Of a stretch of DNA of 22,128 bases, positions 1 through 7,719 are shown one piece after another. The DNA is from Gallionella sp. UBA6045 (lineage in GTDB: Bacteria > Pseudomonadota > Gammaproteobacteria > Burkholderiales > Gallionellaceae), in assembly GCA_002429165.1 (NCBI GenBank), contig DIYV01000150.1, forward strand, positions 1-22,128, in the 5' to 3' direction. The notes under the pieces are model-generated. The model had not been told where the DNA came from and ran no database searches. It saw only the letters and a program-made list of their open reading frames with translations. Position numbers and translations under genes: made by a program. Each line of letters begins with the position of its first letter. Position 1 is the first letter of the stretch.

Positions 1-836
1 CGCTTGACCACCGGCACGTGCGAGAAATCCACGAAGTTGCGGTGCGGGTCGCCCATGTTGGTCTTCATGCCGCGCAGCCCGAACACCACGTTGCGGTTGC
101 CCTCGGAAGCCAGATATTCAGCCGCGTTCAGAGATTCGTCCAGGGTGATGCCGAAGCCGCGCTTGAGCAGGATGGGCATCTCGGTCTGGCGCCCGACGAT
201 CTTCAGCAGCTCGAAGTTTTGCGTGTTGCGCGTGCCGATCTGCAGCATCACGCCGGTCGGATTGCCGGTCTGGTGCAAGGCTTCCTTGATCTCGTTGAGA
301 TGCGATTCGTGGGTGATCTCCATCGCGATCACCTTGATGTCGTATTTGCCGGCCAGTTCGAACACATAAGGCAGGCACAGCTTGCCGTGGCCCTGGAACG
401 CATAGGGGCTGGTGCGCGGCTTGTATGCGCCCATGCGTGTGCACACCTGGCCGCAGTCATGCACCGCTTTCATCATGATCTCGACGTGTTCGCGGTTGTC
501 CACCGCGCACAACCCGGCAAACACGTTCAAGGTATCCTGCCCGAAGCGCACACCGTTGTATTCGAAATGGGTGGGACGCTGATCGTCCTTGTGCCGCCCG
601 AGGATGCGGTACTCCTCTGAAACCCGCACCGCGCGTTCCACGCCCGGCAGGCTTTGCATGTCCTCGATTTTCAGCGACTGGGTGTTGCCGATCAGGTAGA
701 TCTCGGTCAGCGACTTTTCGCTGCCGCGCTCGACATGCACGCGTGTCTGGATGCCCGGCAAAGAGGCGAGGTGCGACAGCAACTGCTTGTATTCAGGGGA
801 TTGCTCGCCGATGTTGGAGTTCAGTATCAGTATCAT
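1..836 (-). CDS. DAHP synthase family protein (type I-beta-like), divergent, 3' end outside window
   Basis: Reading leftwards from the ATG at 836, 278 codons are open to the window edge. Residues 1-80 resemble the ferredoxin-like regulatory domain of type I-beta 3-deoxy-7-phosphoheptulonate synthases. A TIM-barrel follows with KPRTSPY at 139-145, IGTRNTQN at 200-207 and LLKRG at 223-227, the phosphoenolpyruvate-binding signatures of the family, and Cys110, which corresponds to a metal-ligand cysteine. Known family members catalyse the first step of aromatic amino-acid synthesis. Several usually conserved positions differ: GLCAVD replaces GPCSVE, FGLRG replaces CERG, and there is an insertion near 190. 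It may therefore be a specialised paralogue rather than the housekeeping enzyme. It lies 12 bases after slmA with a GGGAAG ribosome-binding site, so it is probably co-transcribed. Family call firm, exact reaction uncertain. Confidence 0.8.
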   Translation of the reverse strand, partial: MILILNSNIGEQSPEYKQLLSHLASLPGIQTRVHVERGSEKSLTEIYLIGNTQSLKIEDMQSLPGVERAVRVSEEYRILGRHKDDQRPTHFEYNGVRFGQDTLNVFAGLCAVDNREHVEIMMKAVHDCGQVCTRMGAYKPRTSPYAFQGHGKLCLPYVFELAGKYDIKVIAMEITHESHLNEIKEALHQTGNPTGVMLQIGTRNTQNFELLKIVGRQTEMPILLKRGFGITLDESLNAAEYLASEGNRNVVFGLRGMKTNMGDPHRNFVDFSHVPVVK

Positions 837-848
837 TTTTCTTCCCGT

Positions 849-1427
849 TCATTTGTGCAACAAAATGGCCAACTGCGCCGGCCACAGCGCCATCGGTTCG
901 CGTGCAAAACCGCTCTTGGCGAATTGAGTCCAACGGCCGATCACATAGCACACCAGCAGATTGGCGTGCGCGCCCACATCCACCGCTGCGCCCATCTCGC
1001 CCTGTGTGGCGGCCATGCGCAGAGATTGTTTAAACGTGGCTTCGATGCGGTCCAGCAATTGATTGATGCGCTGCTGCAATCGCTCGTCCTCATTAACCAG
1101 CGCATCGCCGATCAGCACGCGCGTCATGCCGCGATTCTTTTGTGCGAAGTTGAGCAACATGGACATGACCCCTTCGATTTGTTTTACGCCGCTCTTTTCT
1201 TCCTGGGTGATCTTGTTGATCAGGCCGAACACGGTCTGCTCGATGAACTCGATCAGGCCTTCGAACATCTGCGCCTTGCTGGCGAAGTGGCGATACAGCG
1301 CCGCCTCGGAAAGTTCCAGACGCGCGGCCAGTGCGGCCGTGGTGATCTTCTCGCCCTTGGGTTGCTCCAGCATCCCGGCAACGGCTTGCAGGATATGTAG
1401 TTTTCTTTCGCCCGGTTTAGCTGCCAT
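849..1427 (-). CDS. slmA: Nucleoid occlusion factor SlmA (TetR-type)
   Basis: A 192-residue TetR-fold protein. The N-terminal helix-turn-helix covers roughly residues 25-60 and contains the SlmA-typical stretch SEAALYRHFASKAQMFEGL; the ligand/dimer domain contains RINQLLDRIEA near 125, also close to SlmA. In characterised bacteria SlmA binds sites spread over the chromosome and antagonises FtsZ, preventing septum formation over unsegregated DNA. It is read after the HAD nucleotidase gene in the argB direction and before the DAHP-synthase-like gene. The ATG at 1427 is preceded by a good ribosome-binding site (AAGGGGGA). The length matches the family. TetR proteins are otherwise hard to name, but similarity across the whole chain and the argB neighbourhood support slmA. 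Confidence 0.87.
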   Translation of the reverse strand: MAAKPGERKLHILQAVAGMLEQPKGEKITTAALAARLELSEAALYRHFASKAQMFEGLIEFIEQTVFGLINKITQEEKSGVKQIEGVMSMLLNFAQKNRGMTRVLIGDALVNEDERLQQRINQLLDRIEATFKQSLRMAATQGEMGAAVDVGAHANLLVCYVIGRWTQFAKSGFAREPMALWPAQLAILLHK

Positions 1428-1460
1428 TTTATTCCCCCTTAAATTCCCTGAAATTTTCTT

Positions 1461-1590
1461 GTAGGAGCGGGCCCTGCGTGTGTTGTTGGGGCTTTAGCCC
1501 CTTACAACCACGGCGTACCCCTTGCGGGTGCTGCCCGCGAACTGGTTTGTCGCGGGCAGCTGGCTCAGGACAGGCACGCCCCGCTCCTAC
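1461..1590. repeat. REP/BIME-like composite palindromic element, copy 1
   Basis: The element is bounded by GTAGGAGCGGG on the left and CCCGCTCCTAC on the right, which are inverted repeats. Inside are two further hairpins: GGGGC/GCCCC at 1488-1501, and an 11-bp perfect stem GCTGCCCGCGA/TCGCGGGCAGC at 1530-1560 with a 9-base loop. It fills most of the gap between the HAD gene and slmA. The same outer ends occur at 2253-2325 and 6405-6510. Such elements are usually mobilised in trans by RAYT-type transposases; none is encoded in this window. Confidence 0.8.
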
Positions 1591-1599
1591 AAATGATAT

Positions 1600-2250
1600 C
1601 TATCGACCCAAACGATGCAGCACATCCGGCAGCTGCATCACATCGCGAATCTTCACGTCCACACAAGGCGCGTTTTTGTTTCCGGCATTCACCCATACGG
1701 TGCGCATCCCCAGCCGTTTCGCCGCACGCAGATTCTCCAGGCTATCCTCAACCATGATGCATTGCGGTGCTTTCACGCGATGCATTTTCAACAGCCGCAT
1801 GAATCCGAAATTATCCGGCTTGGGGCGGTAGCGCGCGTGTTCCACCGCCATCACATCGTCGAACAGGCCATCCACACGCAACAGCTTCAGAACCGCATGC
1901 GCATAGTGCTGCGGCGCATTCGAAAACACCACTTTTCTGCCCGGCAATGCTTTCAGCACATGGCGTAAGCGCGGTACTCTCAGCACCATTTTGTCCAGTT
2001 CCGGAAACTGGTGCGTATGCCACAGAAAATGACCCGGATCGGTACCGTGATGGCGCATCAGGCCACTCAACGTCGCGCCGTATCTTTGCCAGTAATGCAC
2101 ACGTAAATCGTTTGCCGCCGCTTCGTCAAGTTGCAGATGTTCCTGCACATACGCCGTCATGCTGCGGTTGATATGTGGAAAAATGTGCGGCGTCGCGTTG
2201 TGCAACGTGTTATCCAAATCAAAAATCCACAGCATTTTTGTCATGTGCAT
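1600..2250 (-). CDS. HAD-superfamily pyrimidine 5'-nucleotidase
   Basis: A 216-residue haloacid dehalogenase-fold hydrolase. Motif I is DLDNT (D11, D13: nucleophile and general acid), motif II is the serine of VFSNAP (S110), motif III is RPKP (K144), and motif IV is VEDS (E168, D169; magnesium). A helical cap lies between motifs I and II, as in the pyrimidine 5'-nucleotidase/SDT1 subgroup, whose members dephosphorylate pyrimidine nucleoside monophosphates. The substrate here is inferred from family only. The gene follows argB after an 82-base gap that holds a REP-like element, and slmA lies downstream. The start is uncertain: ATGs at 2250, 2244 and 2235 are all possible and none has a convincing ribosome-binding site; the last two still leave the first Asp intact. 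Confidence 0.82.
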   Translation of the reverse strand: MHMTKMLWIFDLDNTLHNATPHIFPHINRSMTAYVQEHLQLDEAAANDLRVHYWQRYGATLSGLMRHHGTDPGHFLWHTHQFPELDKMVLRVPRLRHVLKALPGRKVVFSNAPQHYAHAVLKLLRVDGLFDDVMAVEHARYRPKPDNFGFMRLLKMHRVKAPQCIMVEDSLENLRAAKRLGMRTVWVNAGNKNAPCVDVKIRDVMQLPDVLHRLGR

Positions 2251-2252
2251 CG

Positions 2253-2325
2253 GTGGGAGCGAGCTTGCTCGCGATCATGGTCTTGTTTTTCATGCCTTTA
2301 AACTCGCCAGCAAGCTGGCTCCTAC
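2253..2325. repeat. REP/BIME-like element, copy 2
   Basis: The outer ends GTGGGAGC (2253-2260) and GCTCCTAC (2318-2325) are inverted repeats. Inside each end is a compact hairpin: GCGAGC/GCTCGC at 2259-2272 and CCAGC/GCTGG near 2307-2318. The left arm closely resembles the well-known Pseudomonas-type REP motif. It occupies almost the whole gap between argB and the HAD gene and could act as an mRNA-stabilising or attenuating structure in that transcript. Confidence 0.78.
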
Positions 2326-2332
2326 GGCAATG

Positions 2333-3226
<894 letters not shown>

Positions 3227-3271
3227 TCAAAAATGATGCCGCGAATTCTACACCAGCAGGAAATTTGCAGT

Positions 3272-3308
3272 GCTGAAAATAAATCAGGCGGCAAGCGCCG
3301 CCTGATTT
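3272..3308 (-). terminator. Rho-independent terminator of the copper-chaperone gene
   Basis: A perfect 12-bp inverted repeat (AAATCAGGCGGC at 3281-3292 and its complement at 3297-3308) closes a 4-base loop. On the minus strand it is followed by a T-rich run (TTTATTTT, 3272-3280). It sits 21 bases after the stop of the PCu(A)C gene and before argB, separating the two transcripts. Because the arms are symmetrical it could also stop read-through from the other strand. Confidence 0.88.
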
Positions 3309-3329
3309 TGCCACGAAGCCAACACTCAC

Positions 3330-3821
3330 TTAGTACGTCATATTCATATGCTGATGTTCATCTTGATGCGATGCATCATCAGTTCCGGTCAGCGACCTCA
3401 CTTCGGCCCTGGTCTCGACTTTCACCACGCCTTGCTTGCCGGACTTGATGCTCAGCGTCAACGGCACCGAATCACCTGCTTTGAGCGGAGCCTTCAATCC
3501 ATTCAGCATCAGGTGATAGCCGCTTTCGCCCAGATTCATGGCCTTGCCGGCAGGCAGTTCGATGGACTTCACCTCGCGCATTTTCATCATGCCGCCCTCC
3601 GTCACCATGCTGTGCAGCTCTGCCGATCCGGCAACCGGGCTGGATACGCCGACCAGCGTTGCGGCGTGTTTGCTGGTTATGGTCAGATCCACGCTCGCCG
3701 CATCCTGTCCGGGGGCGGTGGCACGAGCCCATGCATTTTCAACCTGGATATCGCCGGCGTAAACGCTGGCACTTATGAACAAGGCTGCCAGCAACCCGCT
3801 AAACCGAAGCAAATTGGTCAT
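3330..3821 (-). CDS. Periplasmic copper chaperone, PCu(A)C family
   Basis: A 163-residue secreted protein. Residues 1-22 form a signal peptide (hydrophobic core, VYA cleavage site). The mature part has the PCu(A)C (DUF461) copper-binding signature: H70, ten residues, M81, 21 residues, H103, one residue, M105. Family members bind Cu(I) in the periplasm and deliver it to the CuA centre of cytochrome c oxidase or to other copper sites. After the domain a short acidic tail rich in His and Met (HQDEHQHMNM, 152-161) could be an extra metal site. The gene is divergent from the carboxypeptidase gene (128-base gap) and has its own terminator, so it is probably monocistronic. No oxidase gene is present here to identify the partner. 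Confidence 0.9.
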   Translation of the reverse strand: MTNLLRFSGLLAALFISASVYAGDIQVENAWARATAPGQDAASVDLTITSKHAATLVGVSSPVAGSAELHSMVTEGGMMKMREVKSIELPAGKAMNLGESGYHLMLNGLKAPLKAGDSVPLTLSIKSGKQGVVKVETRAEVRSLTGTDDASHQDEHQHMNMTY

Positions 3822-3916
3822 GATTGTTTTTCCGTTTGGTTAATAAAATTTTGAACGCAGGATTATACGCGGCTTGTGAAATGCGCGGATTGCTATCCCT
3901 GCCATGGTCGCGCGAC

Positions 3917-3922
3917 TATAAT
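3917..3922 (+). promoter_or_regulatory. Possible -10 element upstream of the D,D-carboxypeptidase gene
   Basis: A consensus TATAAT occurs 28 bases before the chosen ATG at 3950, in a gap between divergent genes. No good -35 hexamer is found at 16-18 bases; the closest, TTGCTA at 3890, is 21 bases away. This is a suggestion only. Confidence 0.4.
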
Positions 3923-3949
3923 TGCGCCCTCCGAATATTCCCCTGGATT

Positions 3950-5083
3950 ATGAAACTCATCTTATCGATTCTCTGTCTTTTGCCCGTGCTTGCGTCCGCG
4001 CAAACGGATATTTTGCCGCCAGCCCCGCAACTGGTTGCCAAGTCGTACCTGCTGTATGACTACAACAGCAATCAGATACTGGTGAACCAGAACGGCGATG
4101 CGCGCATGGAGCCGGCTTCGCTGACCAAATTGATGACCGCCTATCTGACTTTCGACGCGCTCAGGCACGGCACGATAGCGCTGAAACAAGAACTGAATGT
4201 TCCTGCTGTTGCGGTGCACAACCTGGGCGATGAATCGCGCATGCTGCTCAAATCCGGACAAGCTGTTACGGTCGACGAACTGTTGCGCGGAATGATCGTG
4301 TCTTCGGGAAGCGATGCAGCCATCACGCTGGCAGTCAATATCGCGGGCAGCGAAGCGGGTTTTGTCGACATGATGAACCAGGAAGCGAAACGCATGGGGA
4401 TGAAAAACACGCATTTCACCAATCCGGCAGGTATGTCCGACGCCGAGCACTACAGCAGCGCATCCGATCTGGCCGTGCTGGCGTCAGCCATCATGCGCGA
4501 GTATCCCGAGTATTACCCGCTGTTCTCACTGCGCAGCTACACATTCAACAACGTCACCCAGGACAATCGCAACCGGTTGCTTTGGTTGGATCCCCATGTG
4601 GACGGCATGAAAACAGGGTACACCGAATCGGACGGATACTGCCTGGTCGGATCAGCCCAGCGCGATAACCACAGGCTGATCTCGGTGTTGTTTGGCGCGA
4701 AAACCGACCGGTTGCGCGCCTCCGAAAGCCAGAAGCTGCTGAATTTCGGCTTCCAGCATTTTGATGCCGTGCGCTTGTATCAAAAGGATCAGCCCGTTAC
4801 CCGGCTGGACATCTGGAAAGGCACCGAGAGCCAGGTCGATGTCGGTTTCCGCCGCGATTTGTTCCTGACCATCCCGAAAGGGGCTTTTCCGCAACTCAAG
4901 GCAAAGATAGAAACGTACCAACCCATCCTTGCCCCGATCATGGGCGGGCAACAACTGGGGGTGCTCAAACTGACGCTGGCAGGCCAACCCTATGCGGAAT
5001 TTCCCCTGATGGCATTGGAGAGCGTGCCGCTGGCAAATGTATTTTCGCGCGGATGGGATAACATCCGCCTGATGTTTCAATAG
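3950..5083 (+). CDS. D-alanyl-D-alanine carboxypeptidase (PBP5/6 family)
   Basis: 377 residues. The ATG at 3950 is preferred over the in-frame ATG at 3824 because it is followed directly by a signal peptide (residues 1-17, ending ASA) and because a TATAAT lies between them. The enzyme removes the terminal D-Ala of peptidoglycan pentapeptides in the periplasm, limiting cross-linking. Active-site motifs: SLTK (S57 nucleophile, K60) and KTG (221-223). The second motif is SGS (119-121), not the usual SGN. The C-terminal PBP5-type beta domain (about 285-360) is followed by a final amphipathic segment ending RGWDNIRLMFQ, the usual membrane anchor. The D-amino-acid transaminase gene follows after 9 bases, so the two are probably co-transcribed. 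dacA or dacC would be the usual name; the sequence alone does not decide between them. Confidence 0.93.
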   Translation: MKLILSILCLLPVLASAQTDILPPAPQLVAKSYLLYDYNSNQILVNQNGDARMEPASLTKLMTAYLTFDALRHGTIALKQELNVPAVAVHNLGDESRMLLKSGQAVTVDELLRGMIVSSGSDAAITLAVNIAGSEAGFVDMMNQEAKRMGMKNTHFTNPAGMSDAEHYSSASDLAVLASAIMREYPEYYPLFSLRSYTFNNVTQDNRNRLLWLDPHVDGMKTGYTESDGYCLVGSAQRDNHRLISVLFGAKTDRLRASESQKLLNFGFQHFDAVRLYQKDQPVTRLDIWKGTESQVDVGFRRDLFLTIPKGAFPQLKAKIETYQPILAPIMGGQQLGVLKLTLAGQPYAEFPLMALESVPLANVFSRGWDNIRLMFQ

Positions 5084-5092
5084 GTAACCACC

Positions 5093-5968
5093 ATGACGAT
5101 ATATTTGAATGGGGAGTACATGCCAATTGAAGAGGCAAAGATCCCCGTACTGGATCGCGGCTTCATCTTCGGCGACGGCGTGTATGAAGTCATACCGGTA
5201 TATTCGCGCAAAGCATTTCGCCTGGCAGAACATCTGCGGCGTTTGCAACACAGCCTGGACGGCATCAAGCTTGCCAACCCGCACAGCGATGGCGAATGGA
5301 CGAAGCTGATCAACGAACTCATCGCACGCAATCCCGGCGAGGATCAATATCTCTACCTGCACATCACGCGCGGCGTCGCGAAACGCGACCACGCCTTCCC
5401 GAATCCGCCGGTCAAACCCACGGTGTTCATGATGAGCAACCCGTTGCCCACGCCGCCCGCCGCGCTGCTGCAAAGCGGCGTAGGCGCGGTCACCGCGCAG
5501 GACAACCGCTGGCTGCGCTGCGACATCAAGGCCATCGCGCTCTTGCCCAACGTCTTGCTGCGCCAGATGGCGGTCGATGCGGGCTGTGCAGAGACGATAC
5601 TGATAAGGCCCGGATCAAATAACGAGCCCTCGTTCATGACCGAGGGCGCGGCCAGCAACATCTTCGTGGTGAAGAACGGCAAGCTGCTTGCGCCACCCAA
5701 GGACAACCTGATGCTGCCCGGCATCACCTACGACGTGATCCTGGAAATCGCCGCCGCAAACGGCATCCCGCATGAAGTGCGCAGGATAGCTGTTGCCGAA
5801 GTGTTCGCGGCGGATGAACTATTGCTCACCTCGTCCACCAAAGAAGTGCTGGCGATCACGCACCTCGACGGCAAGCCGGTCGGCACCGGCAAGCCCGGCG
5901 CGATGTTCGCCAGGTTGTACAAACTGTATCAGGACTACAAGCGCGACGTGATGCGGAAACATGTGTAG
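5093..5968 (+). CDS. dat: D-amino-acid (D-alanine) transaminase, class IV
   Basis: A 291-residue PLP enzyme of fold type IV. It exchanges amino groups between D-alanine and 2-oxoglutarate or other keto acids, supplying D-glutamate/D-alanine for cell wall. K146 (in CDIK) is the PLP Schiff-base lysine; E184 in TEGAASN is the pyridine-nitrogen contact; YEV at 31-33 and RDHAFP at 99-104 are features that distinguish D-amino-acid transaminases from branched-chain ones. The segment before TEG is about eight residues longer than usual (IRPGSNNEPSFMTEG). It starts 9 bases after the carboxypeptidase stop (weak AGGTAA ribosome-binding site), and the pairing of the two cell-wall genes with ybeD and lipB downstream is a common betaproteobacterial order. 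Confidence 0.9.
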   Translation: MTIYLNGEYMPIEEAKIPVLDRGFIFGDGVYEVIPVYSRKAFRLAEHLRRLQHSLDGIKLANPHSDGEWTKLINELIARNPGEDQYLYLHITRGVAKRDHAFPNPPVKPTVFMMSNPLPTPPAALLQSGVGAVTAQDNRWLRCDIKAIALLPNVLLRQMAVDAGCAETILIRPGSNNEPSFMTEGAASNIFVVKNGKLLAPPKDNLMLPGITYDVILEIAAANGIPHEVRRIAVAEVFAADELLLTSSTKEVLAITHLDGKPVGTGKPGAMFARLYKLYQDYKRDVMRKHV

Positions 5969-6003
5969 GTTGGGTTAGGCGCGTTTTTGTGCCGTAAGCC
6001 AAC
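5969..6003. repeat. Palindromic repeat or hairpin after dat
   Basis: Imperfect inverted arms, GTTGGGTTAGGC at 5969-5980 and GCCGTAAGCCAAC at 5991-6003, enclose a T-rich loop, starting immediately after the dat stop codon. The arms resemble a short dispersed repeat common in proteobacterial intergenic DNA. It could weaken read-through, but it lacks a terminal T-run. The remainder to 6084 shows nothing recognisable. Confidence 0.55.
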
Positions 6004-6084
6004 ATCGCGTCTGTCGAACCATGAACCTGCTATTCCAGCCTGCAGCAAATTTCAAACACGACGCGATGCGCACCAAATGAGAAA

Positions 6085-6375
6085 ATGGCCATGAAAGACT
6101 TATCAGAAATCAAATTGACCCACAGCCTGATCGAATATCCCTGCGACTTCCCGATCAAGATTTTCGGGCAGCAGCAGGCGGGTTTCGCGCAAGCGGTGCT
6201 GGAAGTGGTCACCAAGCACGATCCGGATTTTGTTGCTGCGAGCATGGAAATGCGCGCCAGCAAAACGGCGCGCTACATCAGCCTGACCTGCACGGTGCAC
6301 GCCACCTCGCGCGAACAGCTCGACGCGCTGTACCAGGACCTGTGCGACCATCCGATGATAGTGATGGTGTTATGA
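6085..6375 (+). CDS. ybeD: YbeD / DUF493 family protein
   Basis: A 96-residue protein matching the small DUF493 (UPF0250, YbeD) family in length and in its conserved segments: a (Y)PCDFPIKIFG stretch near residues 18-27 and a C-terminal HPMIVMVL. The family has an ACT-like ferredoxin fold; its biochemical role is unknown. It is typically found directly before lipB, as here, suggesting a link to lipoate metabolism or its regulation, but this is inference from position. The second ATG (6091) is an equally plausible start; neither has a strong ribosome-binding site. Confidence 0.88.
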   Translation: MAMKDLSEIKLTHSLIEYPCDFPIKIFGQQQAGFAQAVLEVVTKHDPDFVAASMEMRASKTARYISLTCTVHATSREQLDALYQDLCDHPMIVMVL

Positions 6376-6404
6376 CCCCACTTCCAAATGAGGTGGGTGT
6401 TAAT

Positions 6405-6510
6405 GTAGGAGCGGGGCGTGCCTGCCCTGAGCCTGTCGAAGCGGCCCGCGAGCCGCTTGATCGCGGGTACGAAAAGCTTTTGTCCGGGCACCCGCATGGC
6501 CCGCTCCTAC
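6405..6510. repeat. REP/BIME-like element, copy 3
   Basis: Ends GTAGGAGCGGG (6405-6415) and CCGCTCCTAC (6501-6510) are inverted repeats identical in type to those at 1461-1590. Inside are CCTGAGCCTGTCGAAG (a widespread dispersed repeat motif) and GCGGC/GCCGC arms. It fills most of the 168-base gap between ybeD and lipB and would place a large hairpin in a transcript crossing both genes. Confidence 0.8.
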
Positions 6511-6543
6511 ATCATGGTTTAACTGTGAAAAAATAGAAATGCA

Positions 6544-7188
6544 ATGACACCACACGTAAAATCGTTGGGCCTGGTCGAATATCAACCCACCTGGGATGCG
6601 ATGAAGCGCTTCACCGCCGAGCGCACCCCCGAAACGCGCGACGAAATCTGGCTGATGCAGCACCCGCCTGTTTACACGCAAGGCCTGGCGGGCAAGCCGG
6701 AACACCTGCTGCATAGCACCAGCATCCCCGTCGTAAAGATCGACCGCGGCGGGCAGATCACTTATCACGGCCCCGGCCAGATCGTCGCCTACCTGCTGCT
6801 CGACATGCGCCGCTGGAAGATCAACGTGCGCGACTTGGTGCGCCTGATGGAACAGGCGGTAATCGACCTGCTCGGCGAATACGGCGTGACCGCACAGGGC
6901 AGCGAGGACGCACCCGGTGTGTATGTGGATGGCGCCAAGATCGCGGCGCTCGGCTTGAAGATCAAAAACGGCTATTGCTATCACGGCCTGGCGTTCAACG
7001 TCGACATGGATCTGACCCCGTTCGCCAACATCAACCCGTGCGGCTATGCCGGACTGCGCGTCACCCAAGCCTGCGAACTGGGCATCACCGTCCCGATCAA
7101 CGAACTGCAAGCCGAACTGGCGCAGAACCTGGTCCACGGATTGCAGCGACATCTGGAGGCTAAGCAGTCGCAGGGTTCAAGAAAATGA
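6544..7188 (+). CDS. lipB: Octanoyltransferase LipB
   Basis: A 214-residue lipoyl(octanoyl) transferase. It moves the octanoyl group from acyl carrier protein to lipoyl domains of 2-oxo-acid dehydrogenases and glycine cleavage H protein; LipA then inserts sulphur. The signature [12 protein letters not shown] is at 68-79. The catalytic pair is visible: K132 (GAKIAALG) and C166 (NPCGY), where C166 forms the thioester intermediate. Length is typical. The ATG at 6544 has little ribosome-binding sequence. The REP-like element lies immediately upstream; lipA follows after a degraded membrane gene. Confidence 0.96.
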   Translation: MTPHVKSLGLVEYQPTWDAMKRFTAERTPETRDEIWLMQHPPVYTQGLAGKPEHLLHSTSIPVVKIDRGGQITYHGPGQIVAYLLLDMRRWKINVRDLVRLMEQAVIDLLGEYGVTAQGSEDAPGVYVDGAKIAALGLKIKNGYCYHGLAFNVDMDLTPFANINPCGYAGLRVTQACELGITVPINELQAELAQNLVHGLQRHLEAKQSQGSRK

Positions 7189-7266
7189 CACACGCTTGAG
7201 AAAAATTCCTGCTTCTCTCGATGTTGGCGTTGCTGTTGATTATGGCGCTTTCAGCTGAGCACGCTG

Positions 7267-7719
7267 TTGTATGTACTGATCTTCATCCATGCGCCGGTGC
7301 TGATCGCGGGCGGGCATTATACCTATGCGCGCGTGCCGCTCGGATTCTGGATCGAGCATGCGTTTTCGCTCGGCCGCAATCCCTACGACAAGATCGGCCA
7401 CTTCATGCAGGGCTTCGTGCCGTTTCTGGTGACGCGCGAAATCCTGCTGCGCAAAGGTTACCTGACTAGCCGCAAGATGGTTGCGTTCCTGTCCGTCTGC
7501 GTGGTGATGGCGATCAGCGCATGGTATGAGTTGATCGAGTGGTGGTCGGCGCTGGCGATGGGCCAGGGAGCGGATGAATTCCTCGGCACGCAGGGCGATC
7601 CGTGGGATACTCAATCCGATATGTTCTTCGCCTTTATCGGCGCAATGACCGCAATGATATTATTGTCGTGGCTGCATGACAGCCAGATGCATAGATTGAA
7701 ACAAGGAGAATCAGTTTGA
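7267..7719 (+). CDS. DUF2238 (YjdF-like) membrane protein, 5' part deleted and frameshifted
   Basis: The open frame encodes about 150 residues from a TTG at 7267, with several membrane helices. It carries the DUF2238 core: [31 protein letters not shown] and WDTQSDM. Function of the family is unknown. Full-length members are about 200 residues and begin with a further membrane helix. A matching start (MLALLLIMALSA) is present just upstream at 7221 but in another frame, and about 35-40 residues normally between the two parts are missing. The gene thus looks like the product of a small internal deletion, joined near 7250. It may be a pseudogene or be translated from an internal start. Its end overlaps the lipA start. 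Confidence 0.7.
   Translation: MYVLIFIHAPVLIAGGHYTYARVPLGFWIEHAFSLGRNPYDKIGHFMQGFVPFLVTREILLRKGYLTSRKMVAFLSVCVVMAISAWYELIEWWSALAMGQGADEFLGTQGDPWDTQSDMFFAFIGAMTAMILLSWLHDSQMHRLKQGESV

Noticed and set aside
3824..3949. Longer start for the carboxypeptidase
   Set aside because: It would place 42 residues before a clear signal peptide and begin upstream of the TATAAT at 3917.
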